From Tridacna crocea (taxonomy: Eukaryota > Mollusca > Bivalvia > Cardiida > Cardiidae): 64,000 nucleotides of DNA. A model generated the notes under the pieces. The model saw only the letters and a program-made list of their open reading frames with translations. It was not told the origin of the DNA and ran no database searches. How positions within the stretch are numbered: position 1 is the first letter of the stretch; the number at the start of each line of letters is the position of its first letter. Made by a program: the position numbers and the translations under genes. Positions 21,940-33,741 of this stretch are shown here, piece after piece. The stretch is taken from contig OX031065.1 of assembly GCA_943736015.1 (NCBI GenBank), positions 43,572,992-43,636,991 on the forward strand, written 5' to 3'.

Positions 21940-22970
21940 ACACTGTTTTCATTAATGAAATATAAAGAGTATATGGTCAGGAGCTTTTGATGAATAAGTT
22001 AAAAGTGAAATTTCATGAAAATATGACCAAAAATTTAGAAGATATTAGAGAAAAACAAATTTAAACATGGAACCCCCTTTTCCCACAACACATTCTTAAT
22101 TCTTTACCACACAATCCCGACTTTTAACAACCCTGAGAAAGAAGCATTTTGAAAACATTGTGGGAAAAGGAGAAAATGCTGCTAACCAGCATTTTCTCCT
22201 TTTCCCAGAATGTTTTCTACCCAGCTGGAAATAAATTTCGCTTTTTGAGTTTCATTTATTTTGTCATCTGCAAATGCTTTCAATTTGGACAGGTCTAAAA
22301 TTTTGTTGTTTGGTAAAGAGTTTAATTGAGAATCAAGTGTAAACTACTCTTTCTCTCAAAGCAATCTATCTGTCTATAAAATTTCAAGTAAATGGCTTCA
22401 GCTTTTCCAGAGATATTTTCCTTATAGGAATAAATTCTTCAAAAAATCAAAGGGGGATAATTTCCCTAAAAATTTTGATAGAGTTTTGGTTCTTGTTGAA
22501 TAGCTATCTGTGTATCAAATTTGAGACTAATGGCTGTAATGCTTTTGAAGTAATTGCCATCACAAACTTTCATCAACACCCCCCCCCCAAAAAAAAAAAG
22601 AAGCATAAAGCTATAATACATTAAGTCCCCTTTTCCCGTAATACACTTTTGTGTAAATGAACTACAAATAGTGCATGGTCTGGGGCTTTTGATGAGCAAC
22701 TTAAATATGAAATTTCATAAAATTCTGACCAGTAATTTAGGAGATACTAGAGAAAAACTAATTTTTACATTAAGTCCCTTTTTTCCAAAACACAGCCTCA
22801 AATTGAGAAACAAGGAAAATGGTATCTGGGAAATGTTCCAAGAATTTGATATATGAAGTTACATCCAATTTAGTCAAGGGGTTGTGGAGAAATGGCTTCG
22901 GACAGACAGACGTATGGATGGACGGACAAACAGACGCACAGCATGGCAACTATACTCACCAAAATTTTTT
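21940..22970 (+). repeat. Interspersed repeat body, split by a family A MITE
   Basis: Diverged units with TTAAGTCCCCTTTTCCC, CATGGTC.GGGGCTTTTGATGA and GATA.TAGAGAAAAAC.AATTT words, closing with a GGACAGACAGACG... stretch at 22897-22945. The MITE at 22096-22325 interrupts one unit; the homologous unit at 22775-22815 shows the site without it. Confidence 0.6.
22096..22325 (+). mobile_element. Family A TTAA MITE, full length
   Basis: TTAA at 22096-22099 and 22322-22325. Ends TTCTTTACCACACAATCC and GTTGTTTGGTAAAGAG. The flanks ACACATTC / TTGAGAATC match ACACAGCCTCAAATTGAG near 22792, an uninterrupted paralogous site. Confidence 0.85.
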
Positions 22971-22984
22971 CAGCCAGCATAACA

Positions 22985-23066
22985 AAAAGTACCATATAAG
23001 TTGGACAACATTGTGAGAAAAGGAGGAATCGGTTACCAGCAATTTCTCTATTTCACATGTTTTCCT
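22985..23066. repeat. Eroded family A core
   Basis: ACAACATTGTGAGAAAAGGAG, GGTTACCAGCA and TTTCACATGTTTTCC remain of the hairpin; no ends. Confidence 0.5.
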
Positions 23067-23239
23067 AAATATCATCATTAAATGGCATCAAAAAGGCCAC
23101 TCTGTTCTCAAAGAATACCAAAGTAGTCCCCTACTCCTTTTTTCAACTAGAACTGTGGGCAAAGCGTACAAATACATAACCCCTCTCCCATACACACACA
23201 CTTTAAGAAAGTGCTATGACAGAAGGGAACAGTTTCTAA

Positions 23240-23590
23240 AACAAAGTTCATTTATTACCTTGACCGGTGCAAGTTGGATGTATATGACCCAAAAACAATG
23301 AGGCACTTCCTTGGGTCATAGGCAACATTAACATAAAGTTCAATGGCCATAGGTCAAATGGCTTTTGAGTTAGAGCCCAAAAATAGTTTTCAAGCCAAGT
23401 TCACCTGTTACCTTGACCTTTGACAAATGAGACCGATATTTATAGGGCACCTCACGGGCAACAATTTGTAAAGTTTCATGATCCTAGGTCAAAATTTAAT
23501 GGATTTTGAGTTAGAGCATGGAAAGGAAAAGTCTACAGAAGGACAGATGGATGGACAGACAGACATGGTGAAATCAGTATACCTCCTCCA
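23240..23590 (+). repeat. Two ~160-bp tandem units plus GACAGACAGAC tail
   Basis: Each unit has TTACCTTGACC, GGGCA.CT, AGTTTCATG or its variant and TTTTGAGTTAGAGC. The array ends in GATGGATGGACAGACAGACA, the tail layout of pearl-like bivalve repeats. Confidence 0.6.
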
Positions 23591-24315
23591 CTTTGTATTT
23601 GGGTTTAACTATTTACTATTAGTAAGGATCAATCATGTCAATGTTAAAATACTTGCCCTTTTCGCACCACCAAAGGTTGTTTTCATCTCCATAATCAAAA
23701 GAATGTGATGCAAACTCAAGAAGTCTTGGTTTGTACTTGAATGTAAAGTTTCATTTTAGAATTACATGATGGTTGTCCTTCTTTGGCATCATTTACGTAC
23801 TGTGCTAGCCATCCTTTTGAGTAAGTGGCATCAATGCTGAAAAATAAGAAATTAAGAAAGAATTATGTCTTACAATCATTGAAGCATTTTTTTTTAAGTC
23901 CTCCTGATAAAGGAAAAGCACTTGGCGACAGAATATGCTTCCTGAACAAGTGCTTGTCACAAAAAGTTTCACATAAATCCAGTGAGGTACTACGGTGAGT
24001 GTATTAACTGTTAACAGTTCATTTTTTTCATTCAAACATGATCTCCCTTTGAGGAAAGTTTCATGTCAAATTTTTTTGTGTGCTATATATGTTCAAAGCA
24101 TGTTCCATCAGTGTGTGTGTGTTTCAAATTGGTGGCTTGCATGCTTAAGAAGATAAGGCCTGGAAAACAATTATCATAACCAAGAGCCGTCAGAGAGAGA
24201 TTATGCTCCTGAACAAGTTCTTGTCACATATAGTATGACATACATTGACTGAGGTACTGACAGCCAGAGATATCATTCTAAAATATTATTTTTATTCCAA
24301 CATATTTAAAACTAG

Positions 24316-24680
24316 AATGATTATCCAAGGACAACTGGTGTCAAGCCCACAAATAGTTGAACTTCATGTGTGACTTGAGTTTTGACCTACCTGAACAAAT
24401 GTTTCAAATGGCAATCTACTCATGATGGAGAACAATTGTGTAAATTTCTACTGAAATCTATCCATAAATGTAGGAGTTATGGTCCCTACAAAACTTTAAC
24501 CTTTAGCTGTGACCTTGATCTTCAACCTATGGAACAAATGGTTCCAATGGTACATCTACTCATGATGGAGATCAATTGTGCCCATTTTTTTTAAAATCCA
24601 TCCATAAATGTAGTAGTTATGGTCAGGACAAATTCGGACAAACAGGCATACACATAAACTAACACACATACACTAAACTG
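24316..24680 (+). repeat. Two ~150-bp tandem units (copy 1)
   Basis: Units with AATGTTTCAAATGGCA, CTACTCATGATGGAGA.CAATTGTG and ATAAATGTAG.AGTTATGGTC. Homologous to 28390-28810. Ends with ACACACATACACTAAACTGT. Confidence 0.7.
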
Positions 24681-24860
24681 TCTTTGTGTCAACTTGTCTT
24701 GCTCAATGCAAGTGGGCTCTACAAAAACCGGGTAAAAGTCATCTGCACAATATCATAAGGAGTTTGTATGTGAAGTTTCATCCAATTGGGTCAAAGGGTT
24801 GTGGAGAAATTCCTTCGGACAGACGGATGGAAAGAAGGATGGACGGACAGACCAAGCAGT
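24681..24860 (+). repeat. Repeat tail with GGACAGACGGATGG run
   Basis: AAGTTTCATCCAATTGGGTC, GGTTGTGGAGAAAT and then CGGACAGACGGATGG, as at 22855-22945. A truncated 3' end of the same class. Confidence 0.55.
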
Positions 24861-24984
24861 GGCTATATGCTTGCCCTTCAGAGAGCATAATAACAGATAC
24901 TAAGTGTAACGTTACCATAAAAGAATGCTGGCTGAGCCGCGTTTGAACTTTCGACCCTAGGATTGAGGGCACCATATTTTACCA

Positions 24985-25591
24985 AGTGATCTAAGTGGGC
25001 TTGGCTCATCAATGATCTAGTAATGAATATTGTTATGAAACTTAATGACTGGGCTGGTGCCACTCCTTATTCCTTGCAAATTTGGAGAAGATTGAGCCCA
25101 AGCAGTGACTCCTAAAGTGTAAAAAGAAATTGTCATTTTTCCCTTTTCTATCATGTTTTCATATTTAATGATCCATTTTCAATAAGGTCCATCCTCATGA
25201 CCATGCAAACATTTTGGGCAAGTTATAAAAAAGACAGCCAAAATTGTGATCTCTACAGTGTAGACAATGGCATTGTCTTCACGGCCCTTTTCCTCATGAT
25301 TTCATATGGAATGACCCCCATTTTTAAGAGACTTCAACCTGATGATCTGACAAGTATTAAGTCAATAGTGTGATCTCTAGAATGAAACAAAGAAACTGTC
25401 AATAATATCACACCTTTTTGTGTGATTTCAAATGAATGCCATCACTATCAATTAGCGTTCATCCTCATAACTTGACAAACATTTTGACCAAGTTTCAAAA
25501 GGATTGGGCCAATAATGTTGCTGCAAACATTCAAGAATCACAAAAGCTCACCATTACCATGTTTTGCTCAGGTGATCAGGTGAGCTAAAAA
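24985..25591 (+). repeat. Pearl-like body with 3' end
   Basis: About three diverged ~130-140-bp units with AACATTTTG..CAAGTT and TGATCTCTA..GTG words, ending GATCAGGTGAGCTAAAAAG at 25591. The 5' end is missing. Confidence 0.6.
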
Positions 25592-25783
25592 GTGCATATA
25601 GTCACCAGACTGCAAAGTGTCAAATATAATTATTGGTGACAACACTGTAGCAGCCTATGCAAAGGCTCTAGCAACATGTAAGGTGTGTTCTTTACATCGA
25701 GATTTCCTCAGAATTTTTAAAATTTTCATTCAGAATATCTTGCGCATGATCATTATAGAATTTCTTCTAAATCACACAAGCCA

Positions 25784-26010
25784 ACATTCTTTCTGACATT
25801 TGACAAAAGTCATTGTGAAATGTGTAATTTGTCTCTCACAAATAGGCGAACAATAAGTATTGCGTCTTAGTGGGGTGAGCAGCTGGTGGCTCAGATTGAA
25901 TGTTGTGATTGTACTGGTTTGAGAAACGACAGAAAGCCATCGTTAGGTACACCAGCACCAGCACTGAAATACTGTTGAAAGTGCCAATAAACCCCATACA
26001 ATCAATCTGA
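25784..26010 (+). mobile_element. SINE-2, 5'-truncated copy
   Basis: Begins inside the family at GCCAACATTCTTTC, lacks the tRNA-like head, and ends ACCCCATACAATCAATC. Aligns to 36730-36955 with scattered substitutions. Confidence 0.7.
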
Positions 26011-27077
26011 ATCAAACAAAATATGGCAAATGAATCTTTAGAAATCTTAAACATCTTGATCTAAGGAACACAACTGACTTTTTCTCAGAAAAAAGCTAAA
26101 TAGGTTGATTGAGGTTGACTTTATAATATGACATACCTCATATGAAAGTTCATCTATGCAATATGGTTTGACAAAAGATTTCTGAAATTTTAACTATAAT
26201 TATACAAGCCTTCAACCATTTTATCCCCTTTTGTTAACAAGAGGACCATGATGGTCCTATATCGCTCACCTGAGTACCAAGCAGCAAAGGTCTACAATAA
26301 ATATAAATACCAAATATCAAGGTTCAAGGCTAAATGATAATGAAACAAGAGCAGCGATTTGTCGCAATTTGACTTGAGACTTTGAAGTTCCATTCCAGAC
26401 AAGCAAGAAATACTGTAAGAATGAAGATCAATGAGAAATTACATAAAGTTCGCACTAGGTACAGTTATTGTTCTTGCGCATTGTACTCTGTAATACTGCA
26501 ATAAACATGCATACCAAGTTTGAAGTCGTTCTGACTTGAGATGACAAAGTTATATTCCAGACAGGCACTAAATGCTGTAAAAATGACATTAAAAAAAAAT
26601 AACTCGACAGCACGAATTAGAGTTACAATTCTTGTGCACTGCACTTCCAAATATTGCACCAAATAATTATACCCAATGTCAAGTCATTCCTACTTAAGAT
26701 GACAAAGTTTTGCTCCGGACAAGCAAGAAATGATATGAAAATGAAGTTCAAAGGGGAAATAACTCAAAATTCAAGCTAGGAAGAGTTATGGTTCTTGTGC
26801 ACTGCACTCCATAAATATACAACAATCATGCATATCAAATTTGAAGATGTTCAGGCTATAGATGACAAAGTTATATTCCAGACGAGCAGAAAATGCTGTA
26901 AAAATGACAATCAAAGGGAAATAACTTACAGACAGTATAAGGTAGAGTTATGGATCTTTCACATTGCACTCTGCATTATTGCAACAAACACAAATGTCAA
27001 GTTTCAAGTCAATCAGACTGGAGATGACAAAGTTATGCTCTGGATTAAGAACTATTATAAAGAACTTTCTAATTCAA

Positions 27078-28013
27078 GGGCAAATAACTCCAGTTGTTTG
27101 CATCCGATTACACCCATAATTAAACTCATCCAAGATCTTATGGTTATATATATTTTGGCCAAGTTTACAGCTGATTGGTTAAAACTTGTAGATGCTAGAG
27201 AGTAAACAAAGTGCAGTATAGCAATTTTTCTAATTCAAGGGCAAATAACTCCAGTCGTTCTGCTCAGATTAGACCCAAAATCGAACTCATATGACATCTT
27301 ATGGTCATATATATTTTGATCAAGTTTGGTGCTGATTGGTAGATATTTGTAGATGCTAGAGTGTAAACAAAGTGAAATACAGCAATTTTTCTAATTCAAG
27401 GGCAAATAACTCCAGATGTTCTAGTCCGATTAGAACCAAAATCGAACTCATCCGAGATCTTATGGTCATATATACTTTGACCAAGTTTTGTGCTGATTGG
27501 TTGATATTTGTAGATGCTAGAGTGTAAACAAAGTGAAATACAGCAATTTTTCTAATTCAAGGGCAAATAACTCCAGATGTTCTGGTCCGATTAGAACCAA
27601 AATCAAACTCATCCGAGATCTTGTGGTCATATATACTTTGACAAAGTTTTGTGCTGATTGGTTGATATTTGTAGATGCTAGAGTGTAAACAAAGTGAAAT
27701 ACAGCAATTTTTCTAATTCAAGGGCAAATAACTCCAGATGTTCTGGTCCGATTAGACCCGAAATCGAACTCATCCGAGATCTTATGGTCATATATACTTT
27801 GACGAAATTTGGTGTTGATTGGTTGATATTTGTAGATGCTAGAGTGTAAACAAAGTGAAATACAGCAATTTTTCTAATTCAAGGGCAAATAACTCCAGAT
27901 GTTCTGGTCCGATAAGACCCGAAATCGAACTCATCCGAGATCTTATGGTCATATATACTTTGACCAAGTTTGGTCCTGATTGGTTGACATTTGTAGATGC
28001 TAGAGTGTAAACA
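27078..28013 (+). repeat. 161-bp tandem array, ~5.8 units
   Basis: The word GGGCAAATAACTCCAG starts at 27078, 27239, 27400, 27561, 27722 and 27883: every spacing is exactly 161 bp. The last four units are nearly identical; the first is the most diverged, showing a gradient from old to young along the array. Confidence 0.95.
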
Positions 28014-28025
28014 AGAAAATGTGAA

Positions 28026-28082
28026 TGGACGGACGACGGACGGACGGATGGACGGACGGACGACGGACGCCGACGGACGGTG
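28026..28082 (+). repeat. ACGG/ACGACGG microsatellite of the pearl-like element
   Basis: GGACGG and GACGACGG units in a row, just before the 3' hairpin. Pearl elements typically carry this ACGG-type stretch. Confidence 0.9.
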
Positions 28083-28389
28083 AGTGATCACAATAGCTCA
28101 CTCTGAGCACTTCATGCTCAGGTGAGCTAAAAACAGAAAGAACTATAACTGTCAATTTGCTGTTTAATGATAGTTGCTGCTAACAAATTTGAACAATAAT
28201 ATATGTGTGTTGCATAAAAACAGCAAAATTTGTTTCTGTAATAATTTTACTTAATATCCTTAATCTGCAAAATTGACACATACCAAGGGTTTGATAAGTC
28301 AATCAAACTTTCAAAAGTATAATCTACAAACACTGGCTTTTTGTTTTGTGCACAATATTTAGGTTTCTTAGGATGAACATTTAATTTCA

Positions 28390-28810
28390 ATTAGAATGGT
28401 TGTCCAAGGACAAAAGGTGTTCAGCCTACAAAGATTTTTTTTTATTTATATTGGACACTTTGAACTTCAAGTTTGACCTTGACCTTTGACCTATCTGATC
28501 AAATGTTTCAAAGGGCTCTTCTACTCATGATGGAGAATAATTGTACAAATTCATATTGAAATCTACCCATAAATGTAGAAGTTATGGTCCTGACAAAACT
28601 TTGACCTTCAGCTGTGACCCTGACCCTACCTAAACAAATGTTTCAGATGGCACATCTACTCATGATGGGGAACAATTGTGCAAAACAATTGTGCCAAGTT
28701 ATCTCGAAATCCGTCTACACTTGTAGAAGTTATGGACTGCACAAATTCGGAAGGACACACATACTAACTTAACACTAATGCACATACACTGAACTGTCGA
28801 GCCTGTGTGT
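28390..28810 (+). repeat. Two ~150-bp tandem units (copy 2)
   Basis: Same units as 24316-24680 (CTACTCATGATGG, AAATGTAGAAGTTATGG), same closing ACATACACTGAACTGT. Between them the text TTTGACCTTGACCTTTGACC is typical of these molluscan repeats. Confidence 0.7.
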
Positions 28811-29605
28811 TCTTGAGTAAACAGATAAAGAGTTGTGTTCATTTAACAACTTTTGAGTTGGGGATTTGAATGTAATAGGTCTGCCATTTTTACCAGTATT
28901 TTGTATGGCAATCAGCGGTATTCAAATCGCAAAACAGTATTTTTCATAATGTGACCAGGTCAGACTTTGGATTTACATCAACAGCTACCTAGAAGTTACA
29001 TTTTTCCTGCTGAATAGCCATGCAGTAAGTTCTTTGATGAATCTTGGCTGTCTAGGCCTCTATCAAAGCACTGTATCCAACATTTCGCAAAGTTGCTTGA
29101 TTCAAGACATATGGACTGAAAATATGGACCATAACATTATGGTTACCTTAATCACAGGAATCTGACATTCTATAACCAAAATAAATGATAAAATATGGAA
29201 AAAAAAATCCCTCCCTATATAATATAAACACAAGGAGTGCAACGTCTCGATTGCTGGCGGGAGCGCCCGACAGCCTTTCCCAACCAAAATCACCCATGAA
29301 ACAAACATTGATCATAATCTCCTTCAGCCTAGCGATAGACAAGACATTAATGTACCTGCGTCATCCGACGATACCTCAGTAGACACCTTTCAACCGGAGA
29401 TATCTGTCATGTTTTACAGCTCTATCAGGACATTTTGATTTATCCGAATGGCCATTCGCTGACGTCACAAGAAATGCAAGGAAGCATATTTTTGTATTAC
29501 TTAATGCTATTATTTTTTTCGATTTTAAGACATTTATGGACATCAAATGATACTAAAGATTCTAGAAAAATCTGTAGTATCATGTGATAAAATTATTGGA
29601 GGGGC
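28811..29605. other. Unassigned, with a locally GC-richer part
   Basis: 29240-29470 is richer in G+C than its surroundings and contains TGACGTCA at 29460-29467. No open frame with recognisable domains crosses it. It could be a promoter/5' exon remnant, but nothing supports a gene directly. Confidence 0.3.
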
Positions 29606-29643
29606 CTGCCCCCCCCCCCCCCCCACACACACACACACACCCC
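29606..29643. repeat. C-tract and (CA)n microsatellite
   Basis: About 18 C followed by ACACAC... and CCCC. Simple sequence, prone to assembly error. Confidence 0.95.
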
Positions 29644-29904
29644 CTGTACATATCAAATATCTATCCTCTAAGCCTTCTGATTTCTAGAGCAAAGGAATTA
29701 TTTTCAAACAAACTAAATCTGGGACCTAGAACCTTTTACCTATGTGACCCAAAACTTTGATGGCACCTACTAGAATCATGGTCAACGGTTGTATGAAGTT
29801 TCATGTTCCTACTGCCTTAGAGCCATAATTAGGCCAAAATTACAAATTTCCAGAGGAGATAATTCTTGAACCGATTGCAGTGAGTCACAAAAGTTTGATA
29901 TATG

Positions 29905-30465
29905 TACATCTTCTACATGTATTTACTATGTAGACTGTGTCCTCAGAAAACAAAAATGAGAGTTACAGTTGCATGCACTCTATGGACAATGTCCTCACAA
30001 AACAGAATAGAGAGATAAATGTATTTACTTTGTAGACTGTGTCCTCACAAAACAAAAATGAGATTTACAGTTGCATGCACTCTCTGGACAATGTCCTCAC
30101 AAAACAAGATAGAGAGATAATGACAATTTCAATGTGGACTGTGTCCTCACAAAAACAAAAATGAGAGTTACAGTTGCATGCACTCTCTGGACAATGTCCT
30201 CACAAAACAGAATAGAGAGATAAATGTATTTACTTTGTAGACTGTGTCCTCACAAAACAAAACTGAGAGTTACAGTTGCATGCACTCTCTGGACAATGTC
30301 CTCACAAAACAAGATAGAGAGATAATCACAATTTCAATGTAGACTGTCCTCACAATACAGAAAAGTGAGTTACAATTGCATGACATACATGTATATCCAC
30401 ATTTTTATAAAACAGAATAGAAAGACAAAATTTACATTTACTAAATTGTAGATTGTGTCCTTACT
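29905..30465. repeat. ~102-bp minisatellite with alternating units
   Basis: GACTGTGTCCTCA starts at 29933, 30035, 30137, 30240 and 30342 (spacing 102-103), with a decayed unit at 30451. Unit variants alternate in the later part: one carries AAATGTATTTACTTTGTAG, the other CAATTTCAATGT, giving a ~205-bp higher-order period. Each unit also holds GGACAATGTCCTCAC. Confidence 0.9.
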
Positions 30466-30498
30466 AAAAAGAAAAGAATATAATGATACATTTTCCAT

Positions 30499-30727
30499 TT
30501 AACCTATTACCACACAATCCCTACTTTTGACGCCCCTGAAAAAGAAGCCTTTAGAAAACATTGTGGGAAAAGGAGAAAATGCTGGTAACCAGCATTTTCT
30601 CCTTTTCACACAATGTTTTCTAACCTTCCCAACACAAATTTCAAATTTTCAGTCACTTACATTTTGTTGTCTGCAAATGCTTTCGATTTGGGCAAGTCTA
30701 ACATTTTGTCGTTTGGTAACGAGTTAA
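30499..30727 (+). mobile_element. Family A TTAA MITE, full length
   Basis: TTAA at 30499-30502 and 30724-30727. Ends CCTATTACCACACAATCCC and GTCGTTTGGTAACGAG. Core stem with one or two mismatches around GGTAACC. Confidence 0.85.
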
Positions 30728-31570
30728 GACTTTATCGTTTCTGTCAAGTTAAAAAGATATAAACTTTATCTGTTTTATATTAAAATTATAATAAATGATA
30801 TGCTTAATCAATCCTATCATTGCTTCATTGAAAAAGACATTGTATTTTCTTTAATTAGAATGAAATGGTCTCATGGTCTTTTTCTCAATAGAATGTTCAT
30901 ATTTAACAAGAACTAATCTCTCAAAATGATGTTCTTTTGACAGAAAAAAATCTTGGGATCACCATGTTTTAGACTTGATAAAAATAAGATCAAGAATACC
31001 ATTCTTACCATATTTGAAAAGATTTTGTAGCTGACTAGCTGTTCCTCAAAATTAAATTTGATTGCCTTACATGGTGCATTGAATATCTTTACCCACGTCA
31101 GTTTATAATCAGAGCTGAATTATGTGGGCTGCCAATTTTCTCAGTTTGGCCTCCAGTGACCCTTTTGAACACTACATGTTTGTGTAAAAATTGAGTATTC
31201 CTGGGTCAAGGTAAGATATAGAAAAAAATGAAAAAGTCACACAGATACAATTAAAAAACTTAATCTTATTGCCAACCAGTTTCGCTTTGCTCCTCAGGGC
31301 AATAGATACAATTGTATGTACATGTATAATATATGTTATATAGAACAAAAAATCCAAATATATGCCCAAACAAGAATTATATGAATAAAGTCAAATGACA
31401 CTAGAAATTATTATTGTTTGATGTCTGGACCTGTTTTGTGAAACCAGTCATACCACAAAAAATAACAACAATTCAAGCCTTGTTTCTTTGTTTTAATATA
31501 TAAAGTGGTTTTAAAGAAGAATCTTTGAACAAAGGCATTTCCTGACTGCATATTTTAAATAACACCCACC
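30728..31570. other. Unassigned AT-rich sequence
   Basis: No gene, repeat or strong palindrome recognised. Confidence 0.4.
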
Positions 31571-31581
31571 CATAATAAAGG

Positions 31582-31839
31582 TTGGTTGGTTGTGTTGGGG
31601 TTTAATGCCACTTTAACAGCCAAGGTCATATCATGGCAGTCGGTGATGCACATGTGTCCTCTGGCTTTCTCATACCAGTACTAACACTACTTTCTTTCCT
31701 AAGTCACTACTTTTCTCGCATGCTTCAGCATAGGTGAGACGCGATAATACGCCAGAAGGAGGTTCGCCTCAACTGGGTATCGAGCTCACAACCACCAGGT
31801 CATGAGTCCGACATGCTCACCAGTGTCACCACTCAGCCA
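31582..31839 (-). mobile_element. tRNA-derived SINE (SINE-1), full length
   Basis: Read on the minus strand: GTGGCTGAGTGGTGACAC carries an A box (TGGCTGAGTGG) and GAGCTCGATACCC a diverged B box. The body has TAGTGTTAGTACTGGTATG and the tail is GGCATTAAACCCC. Flanked by CATAATAAAGG at 31571-31581 and 31840-31850, an 11-bp target duplication. Transcribed by Pol III if active; mobilised by a LINE. Confidence 0.85.
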
Positions 31840-32269
31840 CATAATAAAGGCTATTTTTTAATTTGATCTAATTTTCTCAAGAAACTAACTTCAAACTTGT
31901 AATTGAAAGCTCTTGTAAAAGAGACAACATGCTGCTGGCCTTATTTATCTTTGCTGAAATATATTTTTACTAAATTTAAGATCCCTTCAAACAAAACTCT
32001 TCTGTTTCCTAAGCTCTTTATCATTAATGAAATTTAGTTTTTTAGGTTTTTAGGTTTGTAATATATGACTTGACATTTGTCAACATTGAATTTAAGATCC
32101 CAATCGTTGTGCATGTAAAAAATTAATCTTGATTTTTTGTAGGATTTGAGAGTATACTTACTTAGTATATAATGTTTGATACTTCACCAAAACCCCTGAA
32201 TTTGAGGTTATTCTATTAGTCTGATCGTTAATATCTCAAATAAAAAGAGGACTGTTATTGTCCATAATC

Positions 32270-32590
32270 ACCCCGACTGCTGAACGCAATACTATGCTAA
32301 GTCATTTTTCATGATTTTTCAGGAAGAGGAAAAAACATTTTTATTTTTTTTAATAAAAGTGAGAATGATTTGAAATTTTCACATGATTTAGTGTGTTATG
32401 TATTAGTTACAGTTATACATTCATTTTGTTATACATTTAGACAGTAAGAGAAAAAAATGGTTTTTTGGACTTAGAATAGTATTGCAGGCAAAATTTGTCC
32501 ATTTTGAAGTAACTTTTTTCCCGCAATACTATTCCAAGTTGAAATAAAACAATATTGCACTCAAAAATCTAAGAAATACTTACTGCAATA
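32270..32590 (+). repeat. Inverted-repeat arm, left
   Basis: CGACTGCTGAACGCAATACT then ATGCTAAGTCA at the outer end, with AGTATTGC/GCAATACT palindromes repeated at about 32478-32535 and 32580. The inverse lies at 36350-36647. Inner parts are diverged. Confidence 0.65.
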
Positions 32591-33459
32591 CTGTTTTATT
32601 TTCTACATTTAGGTAGAAAATGGCTCTCAGGCAATTGTTTTTAAACAAAATAATCTTTAAAAATGTGAGATGAAATAGATAAACAGGAAGAAATGAAACA
32701 AATTCACTAAAATATCACTGCATAAACTTTAATCTTACTGATTCTTACTGTATAACTTGATAAATTTTATTCATTGCATCTCCTTTGGATATAATCTCAT
32801 CTTGCAACTCTTACAATCTGAACATTATAACCTTGTCAATACAGTATAGTAGAAACCAAAATGGTCAAAAACAGGTCTTGCTCATTGAATGAAATTAATG
32901 CTTCTCTCAAAATGACTTTGAAACTTAAGCTAGACCCTAGAGGCATATTTAGGTTGCATATTATGCACAGTCCTTGTCTGCAATACATTAAAGTGTTTCA
33001 GCTAGCTGGGAATAGAAGGGCAATTTGGTGCCCTGCCTCCCTTTCTAGAAGCCCTGCCTGCTATCTAGATGTCTTGCCCTTTTTTTGACACCCTGCAGCA
33101 AAATATGATGTCCAAGGAAAATCATACTGAGTATCTTGCATCAAGTTACAGTGTACAGAATTAAATCAAGGGTGTGTAAATGATAAAATTACCCTTTTGC
33201 AGTGTGTGCTGATCAAAAGCAAGGCAACTTATTCTTAGATTTACTCCTGGTTTCAAAAATGATTGATAGTTAAAACTTGTGTATCTTTGATTGGTCAGCA
33301 ACTTAAACTATCATAACTTATAAAATGGTGCATTCATGTCTTAAACAGTGAAGTATACCACAGCATATTATTCACTTACATTTAAAGCCTTGATATAACA
33401 AATGCCAGTTTTACATGCTGATCAGAGACACTCCAAACTAACTTCCCGGCTTCAATAAT
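32591..33459. other. Unassigned AT-rich sequence between the inverted arms
   Basis: No gene or shared repeat recognised. Confidence 0.4.
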
Positions 33460-33552
33460 GGTTACCAGCATTTTCTTCTGTAAGTTTTCCCACAATGTTT
33501 TCTATAGGCGTCCTCCTAGGGGTCATAAAAAGTCGGGATTGTATGATAAAAA
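33460..33552 (-). repeat. Family A right-half fragment
   Basis: GGTTACCAGCATTTTCTTCT, CCCACAATGTTTTCTATAGG and GTCGGGATTGTATGATAAA: the right half of a minus-oriented copy. Confidence 0.65.
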
Positions 33553-33741
33553 AGGAAAGAGACTTAAAATTATTTTTTCATGAAATGAAAAGTACCCAGA
33601 AAATGCCATTAGAAGGGGTATGTCTTGCCTTGCCACACTGGAATATAGAAACAAGTGTAATGAAAGGAAGTACTTTGCAAAACTTATGAAACCTTTAACA
33701 TTTATCCATAATGTTCAATGAGAAGTTGCTCAATAAATACA

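Larger units (their letters stand above)
26236..28133 (+). mobile_element. Full-length pearl-like/HINE element
   Basis: Starts AACAAGAGGACCATGATGG followed by TCGCTCACCTGAG. The body has about four diverged ~160-bp units (26340-27060; GACAAAGTTATATTCCAGAC words), then an exact-period 161-bp array (27078-28013), an ACGG-rich stretch (28026-28082), and the 3' end GAGCACTTCATGCTCAGGTG then AGCTAAAAA. The 5' CTCACCTGAG and the 3' CTCAGGTGAG are subterminal inverted repeats. This matches bivalve pearl elements, a Helitron-like non-autonomous group. No ORF of its own. Confidence 0.85.

Noticed and set aside
26795..27205. 136-codon plus-strand frame
   Set aside because: It lies across diverged ~160-bp units of the pearl-like element and has no domain.
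27078..28013. CRISPR-like or operon-like periodicity
   Set aside because: Full-length 161-bp tandem units inside a transposable element.
29460..29467. TGACGTCA as a CRE promoter site
   Set aside because: An 8-bp word with GACGTCA variants elsewhere in the window (45878, 47455, 48621); no gene or TATA context supports it.
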